Positions 34,934 through 43,999 are shown, counted from the first letter of the stretch. The stretch: 64,000 nucleotides of DNA from Persicimonas caeni (GCF_006517175.1 NZ_CP041186.1:3871074-3935073); one strand, 5' to 3'. The notes: generated from the letters alone by a model not told the origin. Translations and numbers: made by a program.

Positions 34934-35383
34934 TTACAGCTTGCCGAGCACGATGTCCTTCATCTTCGAGCCCTCATACCGACCTTTGATCTTGGGCATC
35001 ACGTAGCCCATGACCTTGCCCATGTCGGCCTTCGACGAGGCGCCGGTCGACTCGATGGCTTCGTCGACCAGAGCTTCGGCTTCGTCGTCGGTCATCTGCT
35101 CGGGCAGGTACTCCTCGATGACCTTGATCTCGGCCTCTTCCTTCTCGGCGAGCTCGTCGCGGCCGCCGTCGGCGTACATCTCGGCCGCCTCGCGACGCTT
35201 CTTGGCCTCCGTCGACAGCACGCTGATGACCTCGTCTTCGTCGAGGTCGTCGCCCTTGTCGATACGCGCGTTCTTCAGGCTCGACAGCAGCGAGCGGATC
35301 GTCTGGAGCTTGTCCTTCTCACGCGCTTTCATGGCCGCCTTCATGTCGGCCTTCATCTGTTGAATCGTTTCCGTTTCAGCCAT
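34934..35383 (-). CDS. GatB/YqeY domain protein
   Basis: 149 residues from ATG 35383, preceded by an AGG ribosome-binding site; a GTG nine bases further up is possible. Sequence matches YqeY family throughout: MKAREKDKLQTIRSLLSSLKN, EYLPEQMTDDEAEALVDEAI and GKVMGYVMPKIKGRYEG (the last also found as the tRNA-binding tail of GatB). The role of stand-alone YqeY is unproven; binding to tRNA or aminoacyl-tRNA amidotransferase-related function is suggested by the shared domain. It sits between two post-stop hairpin elements (34691 and 35405). Confidence 0.92.
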   Translation of the reverse strand: MAETETIQQMKADMKAAMKAREKDKLQTIRSLLSSLKNARIDKGDDLDEDEVISVLSTEAKKRREAAEMYADGGRDELAEKEEAEIKVIEEYLPEQMTDDEAEALVDEAIESTGASSKADMGKVMGYVMPKIKGRYEGSKMKDIVLGKL

Positions 35384-35404
35384 TGGGCTCACCTTGGGTG
35401 AGAG

Positions 35405-35570
35405 CGAAAAGCTCGAGAGAAAAAAGTAAAAGAGTAAAAGAGCAAAGAAGCAACACCGTTGCTTTGACTTCTTCGCTCTTTCACTTGCTTGTAGTTCTTT
35501 AACTTCTTCGCTCTTTAACTCGTTCGCTCTTTGACTTGTTAGCTTTTTCGCTGTTTAGCTTTTCGCTGCC
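35405..35570. repeat. post-stop purine/pyrimidine hairpin element 2
   Basis: On the minus strand the lipoprotein stop (TAA) is followed by GGCAGCGAAAAGC and a long purine-rich run. The complementary pyrimidine arm is in the leader of yqeY (the purine run AAAAGTAAAAGAGTAAAAGA on the plus strand at 35424-35443 and nearby). The loop is short (CAACACCGTTG). The genes on either side point the same way, so the hairpin is intercistronic. Confidence 0.8.
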
Positions 35571-36206
35571 TTATTCGGCGGTTTCGACCAGCGTGTTCGC
35601 CACGCCGTGAATGATGTCCTTTTTGGCCTCGTACATCTCGGCTTCGCTGAAGATAAACAGCGTGGCGGTCTGGTCGCCTTCGCGTTTGATGGTGTAGCCG
35701 AGGAACTGGATCTCTTGGTCCATGTCCTCTTTTTCGAGCACGCCGGTGCCGGTGCCCTTGAACACGGGCATGCCGTTGATGGTGCTCGGGCCGGTCTTCT
35801 CGACCTTGATGTCCTTGAACTGCAGGTCGGCGCGCATGTCGTTGAGCATCGACTTGGCGAGCTCCTGGGACTTCGAGCCGGCCAGAAGCACGGTCGTCGA
35901 GCCTTCCGGATCGGTAGCCGACACGCCCTCGTCGTCTTTGACGACTTTCCAGTCTTCGGGCACGCGGAACTTCAGCCCGTAGGTGTCGCTTTCGACCCAT
36001 TGGCCGGCCTGCTCTTCCTCGGCGGCCTCTTCTTCTTGGGCGCCTTCGTCGGCCTTCTCGGCCTCTTCGCCCTCGTTGGCCTCGTCGGCTTTGGCGGCCG
36101 TTTCGGTCTCGGCTTTCTCTTCGCCGCCGTCGGTCTTCGACTCACACCCGACTCCGGCCAGGAGCACGAGCGACAGAACCAACAAGCTCGTCAGTACCTT
36201 CTTCAT
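35571..36206 (-). CDS. hypothetical lipoprotein with acidic linker
   Basis: 211 residues. Signal MKKVLTSLLVLSLVLLAGVGC gives a lipobox GVGC. Then a 45-residue Glu/Ala/Lys-rich linker (EEKAETETAAKADEANEGEE), followed by a globular part with YGLKFRVPEDWKVVKDDEGV, a strand pattern found in PsbP/DcrB-like proteins. A weak AGGG ribosome-binding site is 7 bases before ATG 36206. Likely attached to a membrane and exposed outside. Function unknown. Confidence 0.82.
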   Translation of the reverse strand: MKKVLTSLLVLSLVLLAGVGCESKTDGGEEKAETETAAKADEANEGEEAEKADEGAQEEEAAEEEQAGQWVESDTYGLKFRVPEDWKVVKDDEGVSATDPEGSTTVLLAGSKSQELAKSMLNDMRADLQFKDIKVEKTGPSTINGMPVFKGTGTGVLEKEDMDQEIQFLGYTIKREGDQTATLFIFSEAEMYEAKKDIIHGVANTLVETAE

Positions 36207-36311
36207 TTTTATCCCTGAGAAATTGGGTGATTTATGCTATTTCCTACCACGTGGATTGATAACGTCTAGTAGTACTAGAGCCTCGTTCCCTTTGGTGCAA
36301 GCGGTAACGTC

Positions 36312-37625
36312 GTGAGTGACGACAGTCAGGTCACCTGCCCAGAATGCCAGACGACCCAGTCGGCCAAGGCACCGTTTTGCGAGAATTGCGGCTATCGTAT
36401 CCGTCGCAGCGACACGGTCAAGGAAGGTCATCAGGTCGTGACCGACGAAATGCTGCAACGGCTGCGCCGAAGTCGCACCGACCAAGACCCGAGCCAAACA
36501 GGCCGGCAAGTGGGCCAGACCGCCAACGACGGCGGCGCGCCTTTTACCGGCGCGGGCCGCCCTGCAGCAGGCCGCTCGTCCAAGATGCCCTCGCCCGAGG
36601 AGCCCCAGACCCAGATCGAGGGGCTGCAGGCCGTCGGTTCGGCCGATATCAGTGCCGAGACGCCGGCGGCCGCACACTCGGCCGAGCTTTCGGCCGCCAC
36701 CTCACAGAGCGCGCTCATGGAGCGGCCCGCTCCCGACGCTGGCGGCGGCAAGATGGCCATCTACGTGACCATCTGGCTGAGCCTGACCGCCGTCGCCGTG
36801 CTGGCCACCTACTTTCTGGCCACGCGCCTGCCCGATGATGCGTCGGCCGACGCCGTCGATGTGCCCGAAAAAGTCGACATCCCCGAAGGCCCGTTTTTGC
36901 GCGGCCTCGAGGAAGACGTGCGCTCGTTCATCTTGCAGATGTGCCAGAAGGTCGAAGACGATCCCAAGGAGACCTGCAAGCAGGACAAGCTCCTTGCCGG
37001 CGAATTTCCCGAGAAGACCGTCGAGCTCGCCGCCTACGAAATCGACGCGACCGAGACGACCGTCGGCGAGTACCAAGACTGCGTCGACGCCGACGGCTGC
37101 GAGCCCATCGACTATAAGGCGTGCGAGGTGTGGACCCACCAGGGCCTGCAGATCTCGCTTCGGGTGCCCAAGGCGCTCCAAGAGCCGAATATGCCGGTGA
37201 CCTGCGTGAGCCAAGCCCAGGCCAAAGCTTACTGCAAATGGGCCGGTGGCAAGCTGCCCAGCTCCGACCAGTGGGAGAAGGCCGCCCGCGGCGACAAAGG
37301 CAAGCTCTTCCCCTGGGGCACCTCGTGGTCGAGCGACATCGCCAACTGGGGTGAGATGGACATCGCCAAAAACCCCATCGTCGGCAAGCTCGACGGCTTC
37401 GAGTGGACCGCGCCGCCGGCGAGTTTCCCCAACGGCAAGAGCCCCTACGGCGTCTACGACATGGCCGGAAACGTCGCCGAGTGGGTCGACAATGGCGAAA
37501 AGCTCGAGCTCGAGGCGCGCGGCGGCTCCTGGACGAGCCACCCGTTCGATCTGCGCGTGACCTCGCGCATGGAGCTCGAGCCCGACGACACCCGCACCGA
37601 CGTCGGCTTTCGCTGCGTTTACTAA
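36312..37625 (+). CDS. zinc-ribbon, TM, formylglycine-generating-enzyme-like protein
   Basis: 437 residues from GTG 36312 (no ATG nearby; no clear ribosome-binding site). Residues 6-26 form a zinc ribbon (CPEC ... CENC). A Ser/Ala/Gly/Pro-rich linker leads to one membrane helix (MAIYVTIWLSLTAVAVLATYFLATRL, near residue 150). Outside it is an FGE-sulfatase (SUMF1/PvdO/EgtB) domain: YEIDATETTVGEYQDCV, CVSQAQAKAYCKWAGGKLPSSDQWEKAARG, FPWGT, YDMAGNVAEWV and the final RGGSWTSHPFDLRVTSR ... GFRC. The two active-site cysteines of true FGE are not evident, so I expect a structural or regulatory role. The architecture matches serine/threonine-kinase-like signalling scaffolds with no kinase domain. Confidence 0.85.
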   Translation: MSDDSQVTCPECQTTQSAKAPFCENCGYRIRRSDTVKEGHQVVTDEMLQRLRRSRTDQDPSQTGRQVGQTANDGGAPFTGAGRPAAGRSSKMPSPEEPQTQIEGLQAVGSADISAETPAAAHSAELSAATSQSALMERPAPDAGGGKMAIYVTIWLSLTAVAVLATYFLATRLPDDASADAVDVPEKVDIPEGPFLRGLEEDVRSFILQMCQKVEDDPKETCKQDKLLAGEFPEKTVELAAYEIDATETTVGEYQDCVDADGCEPIDYKACEVWTHQGLQISLRVPKALQEPNMPVTCVSQAQAKAYCKWAGGKLPSSDQWEKAARGDKGKLFPWGTSWSSDIANWGEMDIAKNPIVGKLDGFEWTAPPASFPNGKSPYGVYDMAGNVAEWVDNGEKLELEARGGSWTSHPFDLRVTSRMELEPDDTRTDVGFRCVY

Positions 37626-37631
37626 ACCACA

Positions 37632-38783
37632 TCACGCCGCCAACTCACCGCCACTCTGCACCTGAAGGGCGACCCAGCGACACGCCCCGACGAGTCGGTC
37701 GATCTGCGTGGCGTCGACGTCTTTCCACACGCCTCCGGCGAGCCCGACGGCCACCACGGCGCCGTTTTCCTCCGGCTGTAGCCCCTCACTCTCCAGCAAC
37801 TCGACGTCTTCGCCGAATAACTCGTCGGCTCGGGCTCGCCAGGCGCGCACGAACCGGCTGGCGCTCCCTGATTCCTGCCACTCGAGCTGCTCTTGCATCG
37901 ACTCGAACAGCGTCAGCGCCGGCCATCGGCCGTTTCGTGCGATGCTGCAGACGCCGCCGTCGGGCAGCGAGAGCACCAGCGGCGCCACGCCGGTCAGGCT
38001 GTCGGCGACTGCGGACTCGAGAAGCTCGAAGGCCGCGTCGAGGCGCAGCCACTGGTCGGCGTCGAGCTCTGACTCGACCAGCGACACGTTTGGCTCGGGC
38101 ATCGGACGCCACCCGGCCAGGCGGTCGCGATGGCGGCGAATGGCGTGGGCCAAGATCAACGCGCTGCCGCGGTAACGCATGTAATCTGCGCGTGTATCGA
38201 ACGGTCCGGGTTGCTCACATTCGATCTGGTTCACCAATTGTGCCAGACCCTCCTGCTCGGGCATCAGCGGCACCGGCGCAGCCACAAAACCACCCGCGTC
38301 GAAGCGGCGACAGGCCACCACCGTATGACGCATGAGCGGCAGGTCGCGCTCGAGCGCGCTCAACTCGACGCTCACGTTGTCGTGCAGGCGGCGAAGCCCG
38401 AGCGCGCCGCTGTCGGTGAGCCCGACCACCTCGAATAGCTCCCAATACGAAGCGGCGAGTTGCGAGAGCTGGCCGCGCACCTCCTCAGGCAGCAGGTGGG
38501 CGGCGTCGACGGCGCATTCGGCCATCGTTCGCCCCGTGCTGCCGGGCACGTGGAACGCGGCGAACTCGTACAGGTGCTCGACGAGGCCGAAGCCGACCGG
38601 GTCGGCGTCGCCGCGCTGGAACGCGTCGAGCAACTCGAGCACGGTCGGGTCGCGCGAGTGGCCGACGACGCGCCTGCCGGCGGCTTTGAGTTCGGCCATC
38701 AGGTGACCGAAGTGGCGTTGCCAGTCCGCGTAGATAGCCGGGGTTTGGGGGCGAAGAAGTTCCATTGTCTTTGTATGCTTCAT
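37632..38783 (-). CDS. hypothetical protein, mostly helical
   Basis: 383 residues, no signal or membrane segment. The sequence looks all-alpha and moderately conserved in style (RDPTVLELLDAFQRGDADPVGFGLVEHLYEF, LHDNVSVELSALERDLPLM). I do not recognise a family. It has His and Glu residues that could bind haem or metal (for example HLYEFAAFH), but that is only a possibility. ATG 38783 is used; ATG 38765 (MELLRPQTPAIY) is as good. It is convergent with the FGE-like gene, 6 bp from its stop, and divergent from the 38985 gene. Confidence 0.7.
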   Translation of the reverse strand: MKHTKTMELLRPQTPAIYADWQRHFGHLMAELKAAGRRVVGHSRDPTVLELLDAFQRGDADPVGFGLVEHLYEFAAFHVPGSTGRTMAECAVDAAHLLPEEVRGQLSQLAASYWELFEVVGLTDSGALGLRRLHDNVSVELSALERDLPLMRHTVVACRRFDAGGFVAAPVPLMPEQEGLAQLVNQIECEQPGPFDTRADYMRYRGSALILAHAIRRHRDRLAGWRPMPEPNVSLVESELDADQWLRLDAAFELLESAVADSLTGVAPLVLSLPDGGVCSIARNGRWPALTLFESMQEQLEWQESGSASRFVRAWRARADELFGEDVELLESEGLQPEENGAVVAVGLAGGVWKDVDATQIDRLVGACRWVALQVQSGGELAA

Positions 38784-38984
38784 GGTTCGTCATCGGTGTC
38801 GTTGTTGGTTATCGAGGCCGTTGGCCGCCCTCTATTACGGTTATCGGCAGAAACACCCATTTCGTTGCGTACTTTTTTGGAGCAACGGGCAATGAACGCC
38901 CTCAGACGCCCGTTGACGTGGGTCGGGCGCTGTTCCACATTGGCGCCGCCAAACGACGATCTTTTCGAGGCGAACAGAAAAACC

Positions 38985-40025
38985 ATGCAGCCAAAGCGAA
39001 TCGCCGAGCTCAAGAAGACGGCCGACGAAGCCCTCCAATCGGGGGAGTTGACCGAAGACGCCCAGAAGACTTTGATCGAGGTGCTCACGCCCGACGCCTA
39101 CGAGCAGACGTGGCCCGACGTGGAGGTCGTGCTCCACGTGGCCGAGCACCCGGTGGTGGCCAAGCGCATGCAAGACGAGCGGCTTCCCGAGTTGTTGGAG
39201 ACGGCGCTCGTCGAGGCGTTTTCGGCCGTATTACCCCTTCTGGGCACCCGCGCGTTCGGCCCGCTGGCTAATTTCGCCGCCCACACGCGAAAGCGCCTCG
39301 ACGCCGAGCGCCGAAAATACGAGCTCGTCGCCGAGCGCCTCGACGGACTCGACGAAGACGCAGCGGTGCGTCTGTTGAGGAACTATATCTCCACCGACCC
39401 AGCCCCGTACTTCGTGGCCAAGCTGCGCCAGCGGTATTCGGCGCGGGTCGGCGAGGCCGAGCGCCAGAGCGAAGAGGGCGTCGATTTGGCGGTGCTGGTC
39501 GAGGACGAAGGGCTCGTCGAAGCCCTGCGCGAGCCGAAGACGGCCGACGTCGACGTGGTCCGACAGGCGCTGGCCGAGCTGAGCGGGCACCCGGACGTCT
39601 CCACGGTCACCCTGCAACGCGCCTTTCGCGACGGTGACGCCGATCACAAGCTCGTCGCCGCGGCGATCGCCACCTTCGACGCGCGCGCCGACTTCGCCCC
39701 GTCGATCCTCGCCCAGGTCATCTCGGGCCACCGCGACGCCGCCCACATGGCCGTCTTGGCCGGGCGCCTCGCGCCCCTGATGGCTCGGCAGGTCTTCTCG
39801 CAATTCTTGGCCGAGGCCGCCTGGCAAAACCCCGAGGAGCCCGAAGCCAAGATCACCGCCGAGCGCACCCACGCCATCTTGAGCGCGCGCTGCGTGCTGC
39901 CCAAAATCGGCAGCCCCCTGGACGCTGTCGACCCGCAGAACCTGCCCGATGCCCTCGAGGAAGGCCTCGACACGGTCCCTGACACCGTCGAGGCGGCGTG
40001 GGAGCTTTGGGGGCGAGTGAAGTAG
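38985..40025 (+). CDS. hypothetical protein, helical
   Basis: 346 residues from ATG 38985 (MQPKRIAELKKTADEAL); a longer frame from 38460 has no start support and overlaps the divergent gene. It is all-helical, with no Cys-rich or membrane features. The first 60 residues resemble a small four-helix segment (TEDAQKTLIEVLTPDAYEQTWPDVEVVL). No family recognised. It lies 79 bp upstream of the next gene (40105) on the same strand. Function unknown. Confidence 0.72.
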   Translation: MQPKRIAELKKTADEALQSGELTEDAQKTLIEVLTPDAYEQTWPDVEVVLHVAEHPVVAKRMQDERLPELLETALVEAFSAVLPLLGTRAFGPLANFAAHTRKRLDAERRKYELVAERLDGLDEDAAVRLLRNYISTDPAPYFVAKLRQRYSARVGEAERQSEEGVDLAVLVEDEGLVEALREPKTADVDVVRQALAELSGHPDVSTVTLQRAFRDGDADHKLVAAAIATFDARADFAPSILAQVISGHRDAAHMAVLAGRLAPLMARQVFSQFLAEAAWQNPEEPEAKITAERTHAILSARCVLPKIGSPLDAVDPQNLPDALEEGLDTVPDTVEAAWELWGRVK

Positions 40026-40104
40026 TTGTTTTGCGCCTCGCGTCCGTGATAGACCACGGGCGTACGAACAAATCGTTGTGTTGCGCTTGGTGATTGGTGG
40101 AGCG

Positions 40105-41331
40105 ATGGATGTAATGCGCTGTTGTTGCTCGGTTTTGTTGTCTGCTTTGATCGCGTTGGGCCCTGCTTCCGTTTTCGCTCAGCAGGCTGACGAAGGCGCG
40201 CCGCCTCCGCCGCCACCTGTGCCCGAAGCGCCTGCGGACGTCGAAGAGCCGCCGGCGCCCGAAGCGCCCGCGGACGTCGAAGAGCCGCCGGCGCCCGAGA
40301 AGCCGGCCGACGAGGTCGTCGAAAAGGAGCTCGACGCCGACGCCGACCCCGCCGGCTGGAACCTGCTGCGTCGCGCGCTCGACCAACTCGCACGCGGCAA
40401 GCGCTACGGGGCGCTCGAGCTTCTCGAGCGACTCGCCGAAGACTACCCCGACCACCCGGCCACCGAAGTCTCCGCCGAGGCGCTCGCCGTGCTGCGCGAG
40501 AAGACGCGTCCCAAAGGCGAAGATCTCATCGGACAAGAAGAGCCCAGCGGCCTGGCGCGCGCCGAGCTCGCCTTTTTCCAGACCGCCCACGGCATCACGC
40601 TAGGCGCCGAGTTGTGCGCGATGGTCGAGTGTGACAGCGAGCAGGCCGTCGTCGCGGCCCTCGGCATCGGCGGCGCGCTGGGCCTGACCCTGTCGCTCGT
40701 GCCCACTCAGGACGGGATCACGCAGGGCCACGCGCTGCTGCTCAACTCGGGCACCGCCTGGGGCTTTGGCAACGGCGTCCTCGCCGGTATTGCGCTCGAC
40801 ATCGAGGGATCGGAATACGCCGGTCTGTTGGCCGGCTCGCAGCTGGCCGGCCTGGGCGCCGGCGCCTTGATCTGGGACCTCGCCGAGCCCACCGCCGGTG
40901 AGGTGTCGATGGCCAACTCGGGCGGTCTGTGGGCGGGCTTTTTGACCTTCCTCATCCACGCCGCCAACGAGTTCGACGCCGAGGAGTCCACGGTCGCCTG
41001 GTCGGTGCTCTTCGCCGCCGATCTGGGCATCGCCGGTGGCGCCGCGCTCTCCCAGAACTACCCGATGAGCCGCGGGCGTACCTTCGTCATCGACTCGGGC
41101 GGTATCTTGGGCTTTTTGATCGGCATCGGCACCTACATCTTCATCGAACCCGACGTTCAGAGCGCCACGGCGTTTTCGGTCATGGGCATCCTGGGCACGG
41201 TCACCGGCCTGGGCACCGCGACCTACCTGACGCGTAACTGGGACGTCGAAGAGACCGGCGACTTCAGCGCCAACTGGGGCGTCTCACCCACCGACGGCGG
41301 CGCGCTGCTGTCGGTTGGCGGCTCATTCTGA
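40105..41331 (+). CDS. membrane protein with Pro-rich repeat N-terminus
   Basis: About 408 residues from ATG 40105. A signal peptide (CSVLLSALIALGPASVFAQ) is followed by a Pro/Glu/Ala linker with a tandem 12-residue repeat (EAPADVEEPPAP twice, 36-bp units at about 40228-40299). A helical pair (GWNLLRRALDQLARGKRYGALELLERLAEDY) looks TPR-like. From residue 160 on there are eight or so small-residue-rich segments with Gly-x-x-x-Gly pattern (GALGLTLSLVP, GAGALIWDLA, GFLTFLIHAANEF, GILGFLIGIGTYIF), typical of a polytopic inner-membrane or beta-barrel-like region. No family recognised. Confidence 0.75.
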   Translation: MDVMRCCCSVLLSALIALGPASVFAQQADEGAPPPPPPVPEAPADVEEPPAPEAPADVEEPPAPEKPADEVVEKELDADADPAGWNLLRRALDQLARGKRYGALELLERLAEDYPDHPATEVSAEALAVLREKTRPKGEDLIGQEEPSGLARAELAFFQTAHGITLGAELCAMVECDSEQAVVAALGIGGALGLTLSLVPTQDGITQGHALLLNSGTAWGFGNGVLAGIALDIEGSEYAGLLAGSQLAGLGAGALIWDLAEPTAGEVSMANSGGLWAGFLTFLIHAANEFDAEESTVAWSVLFAADLGIAGGAALSQNYPMSRGRTFVIDSGGILGFLIGIGTYIFIEPDVQSATAFSVMGILGTVTGLGTATYLTRNWDVEETGDFSANWGVSPTDGGALLSVGGSF

Positions 41332-41380
41332 CGCTGGAGGCCTTCAGGGGGCTTCATTTCATCTGTTCGGGTATGGCGAG

Positions 41381-42349
41381 CTATTCGAGCGCGGCCAGGT
41401 GGATGACCGCGTCGCCCTGGTGGACCAGGGGGTTGTTGACGTGGCTGATGATCAGCCCGTCGAAGCTCGCTTTGACCTTCCCGCTGACCGCGTCGAACGC
41501 ATCGCCGATGGTGCCGATGCACTCGCCTTTCTTGACGAAATCCCCGCTCGACTTCTGCAGGCGCAAGATCCCGGCGCGCTTGGCGCGCAGCCAGGTGCGT
41601 CGCTTCGACTCGCGCGGCTCGTAGTCGAGCTCGGTGTCGGGGTGCTCGCACATGCCCAGCGCCTCCATCAGTCGCAGCGTGCCGGCCAGCCCCACCTCGA
41701 CCACGTCGGCGTTGAACCGGCGAGGCTCGCCTCCTTCGAAGACCAAGATCGGCTTGTCGCGCTTTCGCACGGCGCGGCGAAGTGAGCCGCGCGGCCCCTG
41801 CGAGTCGATCATGACCGGCGCGGCGAACGCCTCGGCGCAGCGGCGCGTCTCTTCGTCGCCCAGGTCGGCGCGGATATGCGGCAGGTTGGTGCGCTCGTTG
41901 CTTCCGGTGTGCAGGTCGAGCCCGTGGGTGCACTGGTCGACGATCTCGGTCATGAACAGGTGGGCCAGGCGCGCGGCCAAGGAGCCGCGGGCGCTGCCCG
42001 GGAAGCTGCGGTTCAGGTCGCGCCGGTCGGGCAGGTAGCGCGACTCGTAGACAAAGCCGAAGACGTTGACGATGGGCACGGCGAAGACGGTGCCGCGAAG
42101 CTTCTGCGGGTCGAGCTCGGCCAGAAGCTCGCGCACGATCTCCACGCCGTTGATCTCGTCGCCGTGGATGGCCGCGTTGACCCACAGCCGGGGGCCGGGC
42201 TCGACGCCGTTGACCACCTCGATGGGAATGGAGACCTGGTTTTGGGTGGGCAGCTGGGCCACCGGCAGGTCGGCGCGCTTGCGCATGCCGGCGGGGATGA
42301 CGACGTCGCCGACGCGAATGATCCTGGGAGTGTTGTCTCGTGTCGTCAT
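41381..42349 (-). CDS. M14-like succinylglutamate desuccinylase/aspartoacylase family
   Basis: About 322 residues from ATG 42349; a TTG six bases up is possible. Zinc-ligand motif IHGDEINGVE (H, E) and the third ligand His in GLDLHTGSN are present, with RDLNRSFPGS (Arg binding the substrate carboxylate). The C-terminal part (RAKRAGILRLQKSSGDFVKKGECIG) carries a biotinyl-lipoyl-like beta segment common in this branch. Relatives near RimK have been suggested to remove or trim the glutamate added to ribosomal protein S6 or other targets; that is an inference from context. It is the last gene of the RimB-RimK-deacylase run, 41 bp after RimK. Confidence 0.92.
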   Translation of the reverse strand: MTTRDNTPRIIRVGDVVIPAGMRKRADLPVAQLPTQNQVSIPIEVVNGVEPGPRLWVNAAIHGDEINGVEIVRELLAELDPQKLRGTVFAVPIVNVFGFVYESRYLPDRRDLNRSFPGSARGSLAARLAHLFMTEIVDQCTHGLDLHTGSNERTNLPHIRADLGDEETRRCAEAFAAPVMIDSQGPRGSLRRAVRKRDKPILVFEGGEPRRFNADVVEVGLAGTLRLMEALGMCEHPDTELDYEPRESKRRTWLRAKRAGILRLQKSSGDFVKKGECIGTIGDAFDAVSGKVKASFDGLIISHVNNPLVHQGDAVIHLAALE

Positions 42350-42389
42350 GTCCAAAGCCCTGTTCAGTAACCTGCGCCCACCCGGCGCG

Positions 42390-43277
42390 TCATTGTTTTG
42401 CTTCGACGGCTCTCTCGATAAACGCCACGACGTGATCGGCCACGTCGATCTTACTCGACTTTTCGATCCCTTCCAGTCCCGGCGAGGAATTGACCTCGAG
42501 GACCAGCGGCCCGCGCTCCGAGCGCAGCAGGTCGACGCCGGCCACGCCCAAGCCCATGACCTTGGCGGCGTGCACCGCCGTTTGGCGCTCTTCGTCGGTC
42601 AGCTCGATCTCGGTGGCGCTGCCGCCGCGGTGCAGGTTCGAGCGAAACTCGCCCTCGGGCGCCTGGCGCTGCATGGCGGCGACGACCTCGTCGCCGACGA
42701 CCAAGGCGCGGATGTCGGCGCCGCCCGCCTCGTGGATGAACTCCTGGACGAGGAAGTTGGCGTCCATGCCCATGAACGCCTCGATGACCGACTGGGCGGC
42801 CTTGTGCGTCTCGGCGAGCACGACCCCGATGCCCTGGGTGCCCTCGAGCATCTTGATGACCAGCGGCGCCCCGCCCACGGCCTTGATGATGCCGTTGACG
42901 TCCTTCATTGAGTGGGCGAACGCGGTCACCGGCATGCCCACCCCTTCGTGGGCCAGAAGCTGCAGCGCGCGCAATTTGTCACGCGAGCACGAGATCCCCT
43001 CGGAGCTGTTGGCCGCAAAGACCCCCATCATCTCGAATTGGCGCACCACCGCCGTGCCGTAAAAGGTGTGCGAGGCGCCCACCCGCGGAATCAGGGCGTC
43101 GAACTCGTTGGTCAGGTCGCGCTCGCCATAGCGGATCACCGGCTTTTTGGAGGTGATATCCATGTAGCAGCGCAGGTAGTCGATGACCTTGACCTCGTGG
43201 CCGCGCTGGGTGCACGCCTGGCGAAGCCTGCGGGTGGAGTAGAGCGTCGATTTTCGCGACAGGATAGCAATCTTCAT
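42390..43277 (-). CDS. rimK: RimK-type ATP-grasp alpha-L-glutamate ligase
   Basis: 295 residues. ATP-grasp signatures are visible: [36 protein letters not shown] (P-loop-like GTQGIG), [22 protein letters not shown] and [17 protein letters not shown] (metal-binding Glu, Asn). The classical enzyme adds glutamate residues to the C-terminus of ribosomal protein S6. The flanking RimB-like protease and the M14 deacylase make a three-gene set found in many Proteobacteria. Length and start fit the family. Confidence 0.95.
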   Translation of the reverse strand: MKIAILSRKSTLYSTRRLRQACTQRGHEVKVIDYLRCYMDITSKKPVIRYGERDLTNEFDALIPRVGASHTFYGTAVVRQFEMMGVFAANSSEGISCSRDKLRALQLLAHEGVGMPVTAFAHSMKDVNGIIKAVGGAPLVIKMLEGTQGIGVVLAETHKAAQSVIEAFMGMDANFLVQEFIHEAGGADIRALVVGDEVVAAMQRQAPEGEFRSNLHRGGSATEIELTDEERQTAVHAAKVMGLGVAGVDLLRSERGPLVLEVNSSPGLEGIEKSSKIDVADHVVAFIERAVEAKQ

Positions 43278-43300
43278 GCGTTCAATACGGCTAGGGGCTC

Positions 43301-43338
43301 CTCCCCGCGTCGGGGAGGTGGCGGCGAAGCCGCCGGAG
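43301..43338. repeat. tandem hairpins in the RimB-RimK gap
   Basis: CTCCCCGCGTCGGGGAG and GGCGGCGAAGCCGCC are two adjacent perfect hairpins, followed by GGAGGGGC, in the 75-bp gap between the RimB-like gene and rimK. They may adjust the expression of rimK or stabilise the upstream message. A similar phrase belongs to the repeats near 59998 and 61048. Confidence 0.65.
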
Positions 43339-43352
43339 GGGCTACAAATTGG

Positions 43353-43817
43353 CTACTTCTTCACATCGGGCCTGCCGGCCAGATATGAGCGCCCGGGGTC
43401 GACCAGAAAGCGGCCGCGGGTGGCTTCGCGACCCAGGAGCATGCGAAAGCCCATGGCGTCGCGGTTGGTCAGCGTGAGATCGATGGCATAGCGCTCGCCC
43501 AGCAGCTCGATCTCGGGGCGGATGACGATGCGTTTTTGCTCGTGGCCCACCGAGCTGCGCACGGTGCGCTCGTCGTGGATGGGCGCCTCGCAGCGGACCG
43601 TCTCCTTGGTGTTGCGCTGGACCGGGTGGACCTTGAAGCGCACCCACGGCTGGCCGTCTCGCTCGAAACGCCGGATCTCGAAGGCGTGCAGCGCCGAGCT
43701 GCGCGCGCCGGTGTCGACCTTCGCCTTGACGAAGTCGATGCCAAACTCGGGGATCGCGATCCACTCGCGCCACCCGACGACCTTGTCGGGAGCAGTCTTT
43801 TGTGTGCGTTTGGCCAT
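43353..43817 (-). CDS. RimB-like retropepsin-fold protease (RimK-associated)
   Basis: 154 residues from ATG 43817; the frame extends upstream to 44708 but that part overlaps the sulfotransferase and has no start support. The motif VDTGARSSALHA (D-T-G of aspartic proteases) and KIVIRP-like KRIVIRPEIELLGE follow the family named ATP-dependent zinc protease in older annotation. In Pseudomonas RimB acts with RimK and RimA to modulate S6 glutamylation. It is the first gene of this run. Confidence 0.9.
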   Translation of the reverse strand: MAKRTQKTAPDKVVGWREWIAIPEFGIDFVKAKVDTGARSSALHAFEIRRFERDGQPWVRFKVHPVQRNTKETVRCEAPIHDERTVRSSVGHEQKRIVIRPEIELLGERYAIDLTLTNRDAMGFRMLLGREATRGRFLVDPGRSYLAGRPDVKK

Positions 43818-43961
43818 GAGTCGGTGCGTGCGGCCGCAGGTCTGTGGGGGAGTTTCAATGCGCCGGGGCCTTCTTACACCACGACCCATTCGAGCATCAA
43901 CGACGAAGAGAAGCGCCCCCCTGTAGAGGCGATCCGAAAAACGAGGCCGAACTTGCGCAGA

Positions 43962-43999
43962 CCCGCATGAACCGGGCCTCGTCGGGGAACCCCATTCCC
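43962..43999 (+). repeat. REP sequence, copy e (orphan)
   Basis: CCCGCATGAACCGGGCCTCG then TCGGGGAACCCCATTCCC, more than 21 kb from the RAYT gene. It sits in the gap 43818-44029. Its arm GGGAA-N5-TTCCC is intact. Confidence 0.85.

Noticed and set aside
37632-38783. Tryptophan 2,3-dioxygenase-like haem enzyme
   Set aside because: The helical look and a possible haem-binding His suggested it, but no diagnostic motif could be found, so the gene is left as hypothetical.
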